From positions 1 to 15,192 of the forward strand of contig CAZYEJ010000051.1 of assembly GCA_964646435.1 (NCBI GenBank): a stretch of DNA of 15,192 bases. Reading direction: 5' to 3'. Under the pieces are notes generated by a model. It searched no databases. It was not told the DNA's origin and saw only the letters and a program-made list of their open reading frames with translations. Source of the DNA: UBA3076 sp964646435 (GTDB lineage Bacteria > Desulfobacterota > Dissulfuribacteria > Dissulfuribacterales > UBA3076). A program made the translations under genes and the position numbers. This document shows, piece after piece, positions 5,947-13,381 of the stretch (position 1 is the first letter of the stretch; each line of letters opens with the position of its first letter).

Positions 5947-6537
5947 TTGTCCAGGATACTCTTGGTAGGCCTCGGAAATCCTGGGTCTCAATACGGGTAT
6001 ACCCGCCACAATGTTGGCTTTGTAGCTCTGGATCGTCTGGCCCTTCAATTCGGTCTTGATTTTATCCAGCACAAGAAGTTTCCTCCATACGAGAGTGTAT
6101 TAGGGTTTGTAACGGGCATTCCTGCTATATTGCTTAAACCTCTTACTTACATGAACAGGAGTGGTGACGCCGTAGCCTCAGTCCTTAACTTCTATAAAAT
6201 TTCTTTGGACAAGCTCCTGGTGGTACATGACGATCTGGATTTACCTCTGGGGAGTTTTAAATTCACACAGGGGGGTGGGTCCGGAGGGCATAAAGGAATT
6301 AGATCCATTATAGGGTCTATCGGCAGCAAAGAATTCCCCCGTCTAAGGATCGGTATCGGAAGGCCTCTCAGTCCTGTGCCAATAGACAAATACGTTTTGT
6401 CGCCTTTTCTGTCGGAAGAGGCCCCAGTGATAGATAAGGTCCTTGATGTCAGCATAAAGGGTCTGGTGTGTTTTCTGGAGAAGGGTATTGAAGCTGCCAT
6501 GAACGAGTTTAATGGTAAGATAGAGAAAAACATGTGA
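5947..6537 (+). CDS. pth: Peptidyl-tRNA hydrolase, TTG start
   Basis: Pth cleaves the ester bond of peptidyl-tRNAs released by stalled ribosomes, recycling tRNA. The 196-residue frame has LLVGLGNPGSQYGYTRHNVG with N11 and catalytic H21, KPLTYMNRSGDAV with N70, HDDLDLPLG with D95, and GGGSGGHKGIRSI with H115. The residue equivalent to E. coli N114 is lysine (K116), a substitution found in other Pth proteins. The start is TTG at 5947: no ATG or GTG lies in frame before the first motif, and GTGAGGG at about 5934-5940 is well spaced. A 14-codon frame (ATG 5900 to TGA 5944) ends two bases before this start. The M23 gene follows after 33 nt. Confidence 0.95.
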   Translation: MSRILLVGLGNPGSQYGYTRHNVGFVALDRLALQFGLDFIQHKKFPPYESVLGFVTGIPAILLKPLTYMNRSGDAVASVLNFYKISLDKLLVVHDDLDLPLGSFKFTQGGGSGGHKGIRSIIGSIGSKEFPRLRIGIGRPLSPVPIDKYVLSPFLSEEAPVIDKVLDVSIKGLVCFLEKGIEAAMNEFNGKIEKNM

Positions 6538-6570
6538 CGGGCCTTTAGTGATTTTCAAGGGAGGAGCCAA

Positions 6571-7920
6571 ATGGGCAAATTTTTGGGTTACACTGCATTA
6601 ATAATCCTGGCTGCCCTTATAGCCACAGGATGTTTTCTTGGATACTTTCTTTTGGAGGGAAGTCCACCGGAGCTGCAGGTGGTTTCAGTCCCGGAGACAG
6701 TCGGGCGGGAGTACGTGCTTACGGTTGAAGTTAAAGACGCCCGAAGTGGAATAAGATCGATTTCTGCCGTTTTGAGCCAGGGAGATAAGGTTTTTGAACT
6801 TGATCCTAAGATTTACAAGATAAAGGAGTGGTGGAGGGGATCCGGGGTAAAGGACGAGACAGTCTTCTGGGTCATCAAACCGTTCGAGTTAGGCATGACT
6901 GAGGGTAAAGCCCTTCTCCGGATTACCGCAAGGGACTCGTCCTGGCGAAATAGTCTCAAAGGCAATGAGCAGATTTGGGAGGCTGAAGTCCCAATAGACA
7001 TAACACCACCAAGGATAGCAGTAAAAAGTACTGTCCATAATATAAGGATAGGAGGTACTGGTCTTGTATCTTATAGGGTAAATGAGTTACCCGGCAAGAC
7101 AGGGGTCTGGATAGACGAAAGGTTTTTCCCTGGTTATCCAAAACCCGGAGGGGCAGAGGATATGTACGTGGCCATGGTGGCGGTTCCTTTCAATGTCAGT
7201 AAGCCAAAGAAGATACTCATTGAGGCGATAGATCAAGCTGGAAACGTTGCCAGGGTAGGCTTTCCCCATCGTATCCTTCGTAAGCCTCTAAAGCTAGACA
7301 CGATAAATATAAGTGACCGGTTCCTTGAGCAAAAAATGCCGGATTTCATGGCTAGATACCCCGAATTCAAAGGCTCTCCCCTGGAAGTATTTCTCCAAGT
7401 CAACAGCGAATTAAGGCGTCGCAACAATCAGGAAATTGAAAATTATTGTAAGAAAAGCGTCCCAGAAATCCTCTGGCACGGAAGATTTGTATGCCTTCCC
7501 AAGTCTGCCTTTAGGGCAGGTTTTGGAGATAAACGTCATTACTTATACAAGGGTAAGGAAATTGGCCGGTCATATCACATGGGGGCAGACCTTGCATCAG
7601 TTTCTCATGCTTCGGTCCCGGCAGGGAATACCGGCCTTGTCGTGTTTGCAGACTACCTGGGAATCTATGGAAATACAGTAATTCTGGATCACGGCCTCGG
7701 CCTTTTCAGTATGTACTCCCACCTCAGCGAAATCCAGGTATCAGCAGGTGATAAGGTGGAACGTGGAGATAAGATAGGGACAACCGGCACGACCGGCCTT
7801 GCCGGCGGGGATCATTTGCATTTCGGAATGATGGTCCACGGGGTATTTGTTAATCCTATAGAGTGGTGGGATCAGAAATGGATTCAAGACCACATACTGG
7901 CCAATTTATCTGTGCAATGA
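6571..7920 (+). CDS. Membrane-anchored M23 family metallopeptidase
   Basis: This 449-residue protein begins with one hydrophobic segment (about 5-28, TALIILAALIATGCFLG), probably an uncleaved anchor; ATGC resembles a poor lipobox, so a lipoprotein is possible. Residues ~30-320 are beta-rich and carry two stretches resembling Ig-like repeats (ARSGIRSI..., IDQAGNV...). The C-terminal M23/LytM peptidase domain has zinc ligands H336 and D340 (YHMGADLA) and H417, with catalytic histidines H384 (MYSHL) and H415 (GDHLHFG). All five are present, so it should be an active peptidoglycan endopeptidase facing the periplasm. GGGAGGAG sits 5 nt before the ATG. It ends the prs-rplY-pth cluster; the physiological target is not visible. 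Confidence 0.9.
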   Translation: MGKFLGYTALIILAALIATGCFLGYFLLEGSPPELQVVSVPETVGREYVLTVEVKDARSGIRSISAVLSQGDKVFELDPKIYKIKEWWRGSGVKDETVFWVIKPFELGMTEGKALLRITARDSSWRNSLKGNEQIWEAEVPIDITPPRIAVKSTVHNIRIGGTGLVSYRVNELPGKTGVWIDERFFPGYPKPGGAEDMYVAMVAVPFNVSKPKKILIEAIDQAGNVARVGFPHRILRKPLKLDTINISDRFLEQKMPDFMARYPEFKGSPLEVFLQVNSELRRRNNQEIENYCKKSVPEILWHGRFVCLPKSAFRAGFGDKRHYLYKGKEIGRSYHMGADLASVSHASVPAGNTGLVVFADYLGIYGNTVILDHGLGLFSMYSHLSEIQVSAGDKVERGDKIGTTGTTGLAGGDHLHFGMMVHGVFVNPIEWWDQKWIQDHILANLSVQ

Positions 7921-8006
7921 GGCTTTTTTGATAAAGGCTGGAGCCAAGGGTTTTAGTCTGTTGTTTTTTCTTGTAATGTAAAAGGAAACTTGGAGGTATA
8001 TTCAGA

Positions 8007-8474
8007 ATGGAAATATCTTTAGTGCTGGTGCCTGTAGATTTTTCAGATTGTGCTGTAAATGCATTGAGGTATGCGAAAAAAATAGCTTCTTCATGGAAGG
8101 CGGAATTATTACTCATTTATGTCATAGATTCAAGTGAGGTCTCTCGAATTGCTGATTACACCAAGGAATCAATCGAGAATGTGAAAGAACGGCTTACGAA
8201 CCAAGCCAAACAGACCTTTCGCCATTTTTTGGATGATTGGGACAGTGATGGTCTGGTGAAAGATACTATCGTATCTTACGGTTCCCCATTTCAGGAGATT
8301 GCTATAAAAGCAAGGGAGCTTCAGACCGACCTTATTTTAATGGGCGGTTATGGGAGTACAGGAAAGGGGCAGATCGACGAAATTTTTTTCGGTGGCACAG
8401 TGGACAAAGTGGTTCGCCTTCTGCCCTGCCCTGTGCTATGCGTGCCAATGGGATGGCCCAGCGAAAGTATTTAG
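8007..8474 (+). CDS. Universal stress protein (UspA family)
   Basis: This is a 155-residue single Usp domain, with the usual opening strand LVPVDFSDCAVNALRYAKKI (10-29) and closing strand PCPVLCVP. Usp proteins dimerise and many bind ATP. The ATP motif region reads GGYGSTGKGQIDEIFFGGT: the GxxG turn is present, but the spacing to the second glycine pair is about three residues longer than in the classic G-2X-G-9X-G-[ST] pattern and the final S/T is displaced by glycine. ATP binding is therefore uncertain. GGAGG at 7992-7996 lies 10 nt before the ATG. The TAG stop is the first part of a hairpin repeat. No neighbour indicates the specific stress. Confidence 0.9.
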   Translation: MEISLVLVPVDFSDCAVNALRYAKKIASSWKAELLLIYVIDSSEVSRIADYTKESIENVKERLTNQAKQTFRHFLDDWDSDGLVKDTIVSYGSPFQEIAIKARELQTDLILMGGYGSTGKGQIDEIFFGGTVDKVVRLLPCPVLCVPMGWPSESI

Positions 8475-8502
8475 TGCCTGAACGAAAAAGCTGTTCAGAT
8501 AC
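8474..8502 (+). repeat. 29-nt hairpin repeat, copy 2, overlapping the usp stop codon
   Basis: GTGCCTGAAC and GTTCAGATAC form a stem around GAAAAAGCT, matching copy 1 (4193-4221) at 24 of 29 bases. The first G is the last base of the usp TAG stop. The hairpin is bracketed by the direct repeat TATTTAG (8468-8474 and 8503-8509), which resembles a target duplication. It lies between the convergent ends of usp and greA and may also help stop transcription, though no T-tract follows. Confidence 0.75.
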
Positions 8503-8518
8503 TATTTAGGGCAGTACG

Positions 8519-8989
8519 TCAGACAAAGATTTCCAGTATTTCATAATTCCTAAGCCCTGCCGGCGTGCGGACTTCAACCTCATCCCCTTCATATTTGCCT
8601 ATTAGTGCTTGGCCAAGAGGGGCCTTAACCGAAATGTTTCCTTTTTGCACATCGGATTCGTCTGGCCCTACCAGCTTATAGATAACCTCATCTTCGCTAT
8701 CTATATTTTCCAGTCTAACCTTGACTCCGAATACAACCCTGTCACAGTTCTGGTTTTCACTTTCGATCACCTCTGCTACGGAGAGTTTGCTATGAAGGTA
8801 CTGGATCCGGGCTTCAAGCTGACCTTGTCGTTCCTTTGCAGCATGATATTCGGCATTTTCAGATAAATCGCCGTGTGCTCTGGCCACTGCAATAGACTTG
8901 ATTACTTTAAATCTGTCTACTTTTTCCAAAGTCTCAAGTTCTTTTTTAAGTCTTTCAAAACCCTCTTTTGTGAATGGAGTCCGCTCCAT
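8519..8989 (-). CDS. greA: Transcription elongation factor GreA
   Basis: GreA enters the RNA polymerase secondary channel and stimulates cleavage of backtracked RNA. From ATG 8989 the protein is 156 residues, the family length. The N-terminal coiled coil (about 1-75) carries the tip motif ARAHGDLSENAEYHAAKERQ, whose acidic residues stabilise the catalytic magnesium. The C-terminal FKBP-like domain includes VVFGVKVRLE and SVKAPLGQALIGKYEGDEVE. An ATG two codons earlier (8995) is also in frame, but GGGGAG at about 9004-8999 is 9 nt from the 8989 start and only 3 nt from the other, so I prefer 8989. It is convergent with usp and divergent from the sigma gene. Confidence 0.96.
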   Translation of the reverse strand: MERTPFTKEGFERLKKELETLEKVDRFKVIKSIAVARAHGDLSENAEYHAAKERQGQLEARIQYLHSKLSVAEVIESENQNCDRVVFGVKVRLENIDSEDEVIYKLVGPDESDVQKGNISVKAPLGQALIGKYEGDEVEVRTPAGLRNYEILEIFV

Positions 8990-8995
8990 ATGCAT

Positions 8996-9471
8996 ATACT
9001 CCCCAATTATATTTTTTGCCGCTCGATGAGCTTGCGTAACAAAAATGCCTTACGAAATCGAGCCGGATTAGACTTTGCAGATCAAGTCATTCCGAAATTA
9101 ATAAATACCAGAAAAAGACATAGATGCAAGCTGTCGACTCACCAAAGCCGGAATCTTTTTTCATCGAGCCGTTTGAAGCCCTCCCCAATACTCTGTGAAC
9201 GTATACGGGTATTTTTTATAATTCAAGGAGTAGTGTTCTTGTTTGTATGGCTAGAATTTTCACTTTAGACACTTTACATTCAAGCTCGTCGGACATAAAC
9301 TCTTTTATTAATGTTTGCAATTAGTCAGGAAATCATTTAAACTTCGCTTTTGTCTTGTGACCAAGATGGGTCAAACAAAGGAATTGTTTGCCATGGTCCG
9401 CATCAGCCATGTCTTGGCTTAGCTTGACATATGATGAACAATAATTAACAGAGTTTTAGCCGGATGGAACT
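8996..9471. other. Divergent intergenic region between greA and the sigma factor gene
   Basis: No convincing gene is present. It must hold promoters for both flanking genes, but no pair matches well: TTGACA at 9424-9429 lacks a good -10, and TATAAT at 9218-9223 (plus) lacks a good -35. After the latter come AAGGAG (about 9226-9231) and a 25-codon frame from ATG 9247 (MARIFTLDTLHS...) that I do not recognise. A nested inverted repeat (GCTCGAT near 9021 with ATCGAGC near 9058, inner CGTAA/TTACG) lies close to greA and could fold into a hairpin in its leader. Confidence 0.4.
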
Positions 9472-10863
9472 ATGGCCGTAAAAGTAGTCCTCAAGAAAAA
9501 GAACCAGTCATCCAATGCTTATCTGGGTCGTCTGATTGAAGCAGGCCAAGAGGGTACTATTACTTATCAGGTACTGAATGAAATAATACCTGATGAGGAA
9601 AAGGATCTTGAAAAGCTTGAAGAGATATTCGATCTGCTGTGCCTTAATAATATTGAAGTCATCGATGGCCCAAAATTCGTAACTATTTCCAGAGAGAAGG
9701 TTCTAAAAGAACTCGCAGAGAAAAAAGGTCTGGTCGAAAAAGGATCGAAGGCTATTTCTGAGGATAAGAAATCTGAGACTCCGACAGTGGTTCTTGATGC
9801 CGGAGGTCATACTGATTCGGAGGAAATTACTACCACCTATCTGCGAGAAATGGGAAGATTCGAGCTTCTTACTCCTGAGAAGGAGCACGATCTCAGCCGT
9901 ACTATCAGAGATGGCTTTAATGGGATTATTAAGGCTATCATGGAACACCCTTCGGATGTGCCTGCAATGGAGGCCCTGAGGGAGCAAATTCGCACATGGA
10001 GGCGTCGTGATCCCACCCTTAAGCCCAAAAAACAGCAGTTAAATTATTTAGTAAGTGCTGTTAGCAGTATTATGGAGATTTATTCCGAGGATGACAGTCT
10101 TAAACCCCTTGAGGTCGTCGTCAAAGGGCATCGGGTAAGAATAGAGGTGGCCAAAGATGAAATGATCAATGCCAATCTCCGTTTGGTAGTGAGTATTGCC
10201 AAACGGTATATGCATCAAGGCCTGTCACTTTCTGATCTTATTCAGGAGGGTAATCTCGGTCTTATGCGAGCGGTTTTCAGATTTGATTACACAAAGGGCA
10301 ACAAATTTTCAACATACGCCAGTTGGTGGATACGCCAGGCTATTACCAGGGCCATCCTGGATAAGACTCGTACAATACGCCTTCCAGTGCATTTTTTGGA
10401 ACTCCGTAGTCAGTTCTTTAAGGCATTTTATGCCCTTCTCAAGGAGCTTGGCCGGGAACCTACACCTGCTGAGATTTCACTGCGAACCGGGCTGCCCATG
10501 GAAAAAATTTTGTCTATTCTGGAGGCATCAAAGGAGCCGGTCTCTTTGGAGACACCAGTTGGGAATGAAGACAGCACCCTAGGGGACTTTATTGAAAACA
10601 TGGATATTGTCTCTCCTTACGAGACAGTGCGGGAGAGGGAACTTACAGAGCGGATTAAGGGTATCCTGGCCACTCTCAGTCCAAGGGAGGAGAAGATCAT
10701 TCGCCTCCGCTTCGGGATAGGTGAGGACAGTGAATATACCCTGGAGGAGATAGGCAAGCGCTTTAATGTGTCACGCGAGCGTATCCGTCAGATAGAGAAA
10801 AAGGCCCTGAACAGGTTGAGACACTCGAGTCGCCGGGAGCGTCTGAAATTTTTTCTTGGCTAA
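9472..10863 (+). CDS. RpoD-like sigma-70 factor (group 1 or 2)
   Basis: This 463-residue sigma factor carries a region 1.1-like domain (about 10-85), region 1.2 (TTYLREMGRFELLTPEKEHD, 121-140), a short non-conserved insert (about 150-225), region 2 (230-305, with KFSTYASWWIRQAITRAI; the -10-reading Q and T of RQAIT are conserved), region 3 (310-385) and region 4 (390-463, with the LEEIGKRFNVSRERIRQIEK helix-turn-helix). Region 2.4 continues LDKTRTIRLPVH rather than the usual ADQARTIRIPVH. It is shorter than typical primary RpoD proteins, and dnaG, a frequent neighbour of rpoD, is absent, so it may be an alternative primary-like sigma. GGATGG (9461-9466) precedes ATG. Its stop overlaps the DUF1015 stop by 4 nt. 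Confidence 0.92.
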   Translation: MAVKVVLKKKNQSSNAYLGRLIEAGQEGTITYQVLNEIIPDEEKDLEKLEEIFDLLCLNNIEVIDGPKFVTISREKVLKELAEKKGLVEKGSKAISEDKKSETPTVVLDAGGHTDSEEITTTYLREMGRFELLTPEKEHDLSRTIRDGFNGIIKAIMEHPSDVPAMEALREQIRTWRRRDPTLKPKKQQLNYLVSAVSSIMEIYSEDDSLKPLEVVVKGHRVRIEVAKDEMINANLRLVVSIAKRYMHQGLSLSDLIQEGNLGLMRAVFRFDYTKGNKFSTYASWWIRQAITRAILDKTRTIRLPVHFLELRSQFFKAFYALLKELGREPTPAEISLRTGLPMEKILSILEASKEPVSLETPVGNEDSTLGDFIENMDIVSPYETVRERELTERIKGILATLSPREEKIIRLRFGIGEDSEYTLEEIGKRFNVSRERIRQIEKKALNRLRHSSRRERLKFFLG

Positions 10864-12200
10864 GGTCCTGGGGTCCACACTGATTTATTCTTGTCCAATG
10901 AGTTGATTACCAGGCCAGTCAAGATTTTTGGAGTAAAGTAGGTTGATTTGTGAGGCATGATAAGTCCTGTATCAGCTACATCCAGGACCTGATTAACCGG
11001 TGTGGGCCGAAGGATAAAGAGCACATCGTTTTCATCTAAAGCCTTAACGGCATCCGGTGCATCTATTGTGAACTTTATGGTCTTTCCCGCCTCCAGGCTC
11101 TGAGGATTAATTTTAAAAACTCCCTTAATAATGGCCTCTTCCAGCAGGATTACGTCGAGTTCCGACAGGGCAGGGTGTAAGTGCGACAGTAGTTTGTTTT
11201 GATCTGTTGTTTTCTGCCACCAGATTTGTGCTGTTTTTCCTTTTCCAAAAATTACTCCAATCCCTCGCCTCTGCGGTTTTTCATCAAGGCATTGAATCAA
11301 ATTGATGCACAGTTGCTCTGGTTCCAGATCTTTCGTATGAGAGATTTGTTCAACATCGAATATCTGAGACGCCGTGGCTTCTATGAGCTCTAGATCCAAG
11401 GCCTCCGGCAGGGTGACAACCCTGTGAACCGGAAAGACTACAAGGCCCGGGTCTTCAGCATCTACGAGATAAACCATCAGGTAATTATATGGCTTTGACG
11501 GATCTTTTCCATAAACCTTTTGCATCTCGTTTCGGTATTTAATGGCAGTGGTGTAGCGGTGGTGACCGTCAGCTATATACAGAACAGTTTCCAGCAGACA
11601 CTCATGAAGAGATTTCAGCCTGTCCACGTCAGTTATTTTCCATAACCTATGGGTATTCCCAGCCTCGTCTTTTACGGTATAAAGCTTTTTTCTCTCGGAC
11701 TCGGCTAAGATGCCGGCAGCATCCGGGCTGTGGCGATAGAGAATGAAAACTTGGCTGAATTGGGCCTCTGTGGCTTGCAGTAGATGAAATCGATCTTCCG
11801 TCACTCGGTCGAAGGTTCGTTCATGGGGGCGCACAACTCGACTCTCCCAGTCCTCTATGCGTATCAATGCAACAAATCCCTTTCTGCATGAATTGCCACC
11901 TGGGGTCGAAAAGCTGATATCGTAGGGATATATAGCATGCCTATCTTTTTGCTCTAGAATCTTTTTGGATAGCCAGCTTTTTAATTTCTTTTTTGCGCAG
12001 GTGTATTTGTCTACCTTATGCGTCCCGCTGAAATCAGGCTTGGATAATTCAAGGGAAAAAATGTTGTAGTGATTTTTTGATACAAGGCTATCTCGTTTCT
12101 CATCATCAACTATATCATAAGGCGGGGCTACCAGTTGGGCCATATCCCCGGCCTGATCAGTATTGTATCTTATTCCACGAAAGGGTAATACGATTGCCAT
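10860..12200 (-). CDS. DUF1015 family protein
   Basis: This 446-residue soluble protein matches DUF1015 (PF06245/COG4198): LPFRGIRYN and LVAPPYDIVDDEKRDSL at the N-terminus (APPYD at 25-29), RPHERTF in the first third, and the hallmark YIADGHHRYTTAIKYRNEM in the middle. The length is usual. The family is widespread in anaerobes and often sits beside serC/serA serine biosynthesis genes, which suggests a link to serine metabolism; I cannot confirm an activity and those genes are not here. AGGA at 12209-12206 lies about 5 nt before the ATG. It converges with the sigma factor gene with a 4-nt overlap, so the two transcripts must run into each other. Confidence 0.88.
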   Translation of the reverse strand: MAIVLPFRGIRYNTDQAGDMAQLVAPPYDIVDDEKRDSLVSKNHYNIFSLELSKPDFSGTHKVDKYTCAKKKLKSWLSKKILEQKDRHAIYPYDISFSTPGGNSCRKGFVALIRIEDWESRVVRPHERTFDRVTEDRFHLLQATEAQFSQVFILYRHSPDAAGILAESERKKLYTVKDEAGNTHRLWKITDVDRLKSLHECLLETVLYIADGHHRYTTAIKYRNEMQKVYGKDPSKPYNYLMVYLVDAEDPGLVVFPVHRVVTLPEALDLELIEATASQIFDVEQISHTKDLEPEQLCINLIQCLDEKPQRRGIGVIFGKGKTAQIWWQKTTDQNKLLSHLHPALSELDVILLEEAIIKGVFKINPQSLEAGKTIKFTIDAPDAVKALDENDVLFILRPTPVNQVLDVADTGLIMPHKSTYFTPKILTGLVINSLDKNKSVWTPGP

Positions 12201-12306
12201 TTCAATCCTACTTGCAGTTTTTTTATTTTTATAAAACGTTATTCATCCCATCAATTCCATAGAAATGGGTAGGACTTTAGCTACTATGGCAGGAGTGGAT
12301 CGTCAA

Positions 12307-12355
12307 GTAGTAGAGGCACTTGCAAAATTCAAAATTTTGCAAGTGCCTCTGTAGT
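12307..12355. repeat. 39-bp palindrome flanked by 5-bp direct repeats
   Basis: The 18-nt arms AGAGGCACTTGCAAAATT (12312-12329) and AATTTTGCAAGTGCCTCT (12333-12350) are perfect inverse complements around the loop CAA. GTAGT occurs immediately on both sides (12307-12311 and 12351-12355). The hairpin would be very stable in RNA, but no T-tract follows on either strand, so it is not a standard terminator. It lies in the 179-bp gap between the GGDEF gene and the DUF1015 gene, both on the minus strand. The direct repeats give it the look of a minute insertion. Confidence 0.8.
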
Positions 12356-12379
12356 ATGGGATTCCCGGCAGAGGTTTTT

Positions 12380-13381
12380 TTATGTGTTATTTGATTGGGA
12401 ATTCTCGCTACACAAACTGACTACTCTGTTTCTTCCGGAAGTCTTGGCTTTGTGAAGTGCTCTACCAGTGCGAATAAGTAAAGAGTCCACAGTGTCTTCC
12501 AGGTTCAGTTCCGTAACTCCCAAGGATGCCTTGACTGTTAAGCGATGACCCTTTCGTTTTACGGTAAATACGTGTCTAGCCACTCGTTTTCTGAGGCGTT
12601 CAGCCAGAATCATTCCATTATGGCAGTTAGTGTGAGGTATCAGGATGACAAAATTTTCACCACCATACCGGTATATACCATCAACTTCTCTCACAGCATT
12701 ACGAAGGATGTCAGCTAATTTCTGTAACACATTATTTCCGATCCGATATCCATAAGAGCCGTTGACTTCCCTGAAGTGGTCAAGGTCAATCATTATGATC
12801 GACAGGGGAAATTGGTATCTCATGGCCTTGGCTATCTCTTTTCCCAGATCTGTTTCCAGTGCCCGGCGGTTATGAAGACCGGTAAGGTGATCTATGCGCA
12901 ACTTTTTTTGAAGACCATTAATAAAATCGGCCTGCTCCATAAGTTCCTTTTCTATCTGTGTAATGTGCAATGAAAGGGCTTCATTGTACTCTTGGAGTTG
13001 CTTGATTTCTCCCTTTAATTCTTGATCATGTTGGACCTTCTGTTCAAGTGATTCTAGGTCGGCACTTGTACTTTTCACGTATTCCTTTGCATCTGACGCA
13101 AGGGAGCTGACCGTGTCCTTGACATCATCTAAGATCTGATCCGTTTGTTCCAGAAATCCCTCCACTATTTGGCTGGGAACTGTGGGAGGCTTGATCTTTT
13201 TGAGTATGATTTCGTCGTAACCATTCTCATGTACAACATGCCAGAATTCAGTTGAATATATGTCAGGCCAGGGCAGCAATCCTTTTTGGATTAAATTTTT
13301 AAGGGTATTACGTATGACTTCAGTTACTAGTTCAACTGAATAGTGTTCACCTTTTTTTGTCTGTGGTGCATGGTCTGTCAT
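12380..13381 (-). CDS. GGDEF domain protein with divergent active site
   Basis: This 333-residue soluble protein has an unassigned N-terminal segment (1-75, with LLPWPDIYSTEFWHVVHENG), a coiled coil (about 75-160) and a GGDEF domain (165-320, DHLTGLHNRRAL to TSGRNRV). The metal aspartate D199 (DLDHF) and guanine-binding N207 are present, and the I-site R231xxD234 is intact. However, the signature is GGENF (240-244), the usual ND becomes NG, GH becomes GY (Y212), and the guanine-contacting GD becomes GN (N216). Diguanylate cyclase activity is therefore doubtful; it may be an effector that binds c-di-GMP at the I-site. Its ATG overlaps the stop of the HD-GYP gene by one base (TAATG), so the two are translationally coupled. 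Confidence 0.9.
   Translation of the reverse strand: MTDHAPQTKKGEHYSVELVTEVIRNTLKNLIQKGLLPWPDIYSTEFWHVVHENGYDEIILKKIKPPTVPSQIVEGFLEQTDQILDDVKDTVSSLASDAKEYVKSTSADLESLEQKVQHDQELKGEIKQLQEYNEALSLHITQIEKELMEQADFINGLQKKLRIDHLTGLHNRRALETDLGKEIAKAMRYQFPLSIIMIDLDHFREVNGSYGYRIGNNVLQKLADILRNAVREVDGIYRYGGENFVILIPHTNCHNGMILAERLRKRVARHVFTVKRKGHRLTVKASLGVTELNLEDTVDSLLIRTGRALHKAKTSGRNRVVSLCSENSQSNNT

Noticed and set aside
9006..9011. TATAAT on the minus strand as the greA promoter -10
   Set aside because: It is about 17 nt from the chosen start and would place the transcript start after the Shine-Dalgarno GGGGAG; no -35 matches at the right distance.
8873..9268. 131-codon plus-strand frame across the greA start and the intergenic gap
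   Set aside because: The first third is antisense to greA, and the rest has no motif or ribosome binding site.
12299..12304. Minus-strand TTGACG near the palindrome as a DUF1015 promoter
   Set aside because: The expected -10 position reads TAGCTA or similar, too far from consensus to call.
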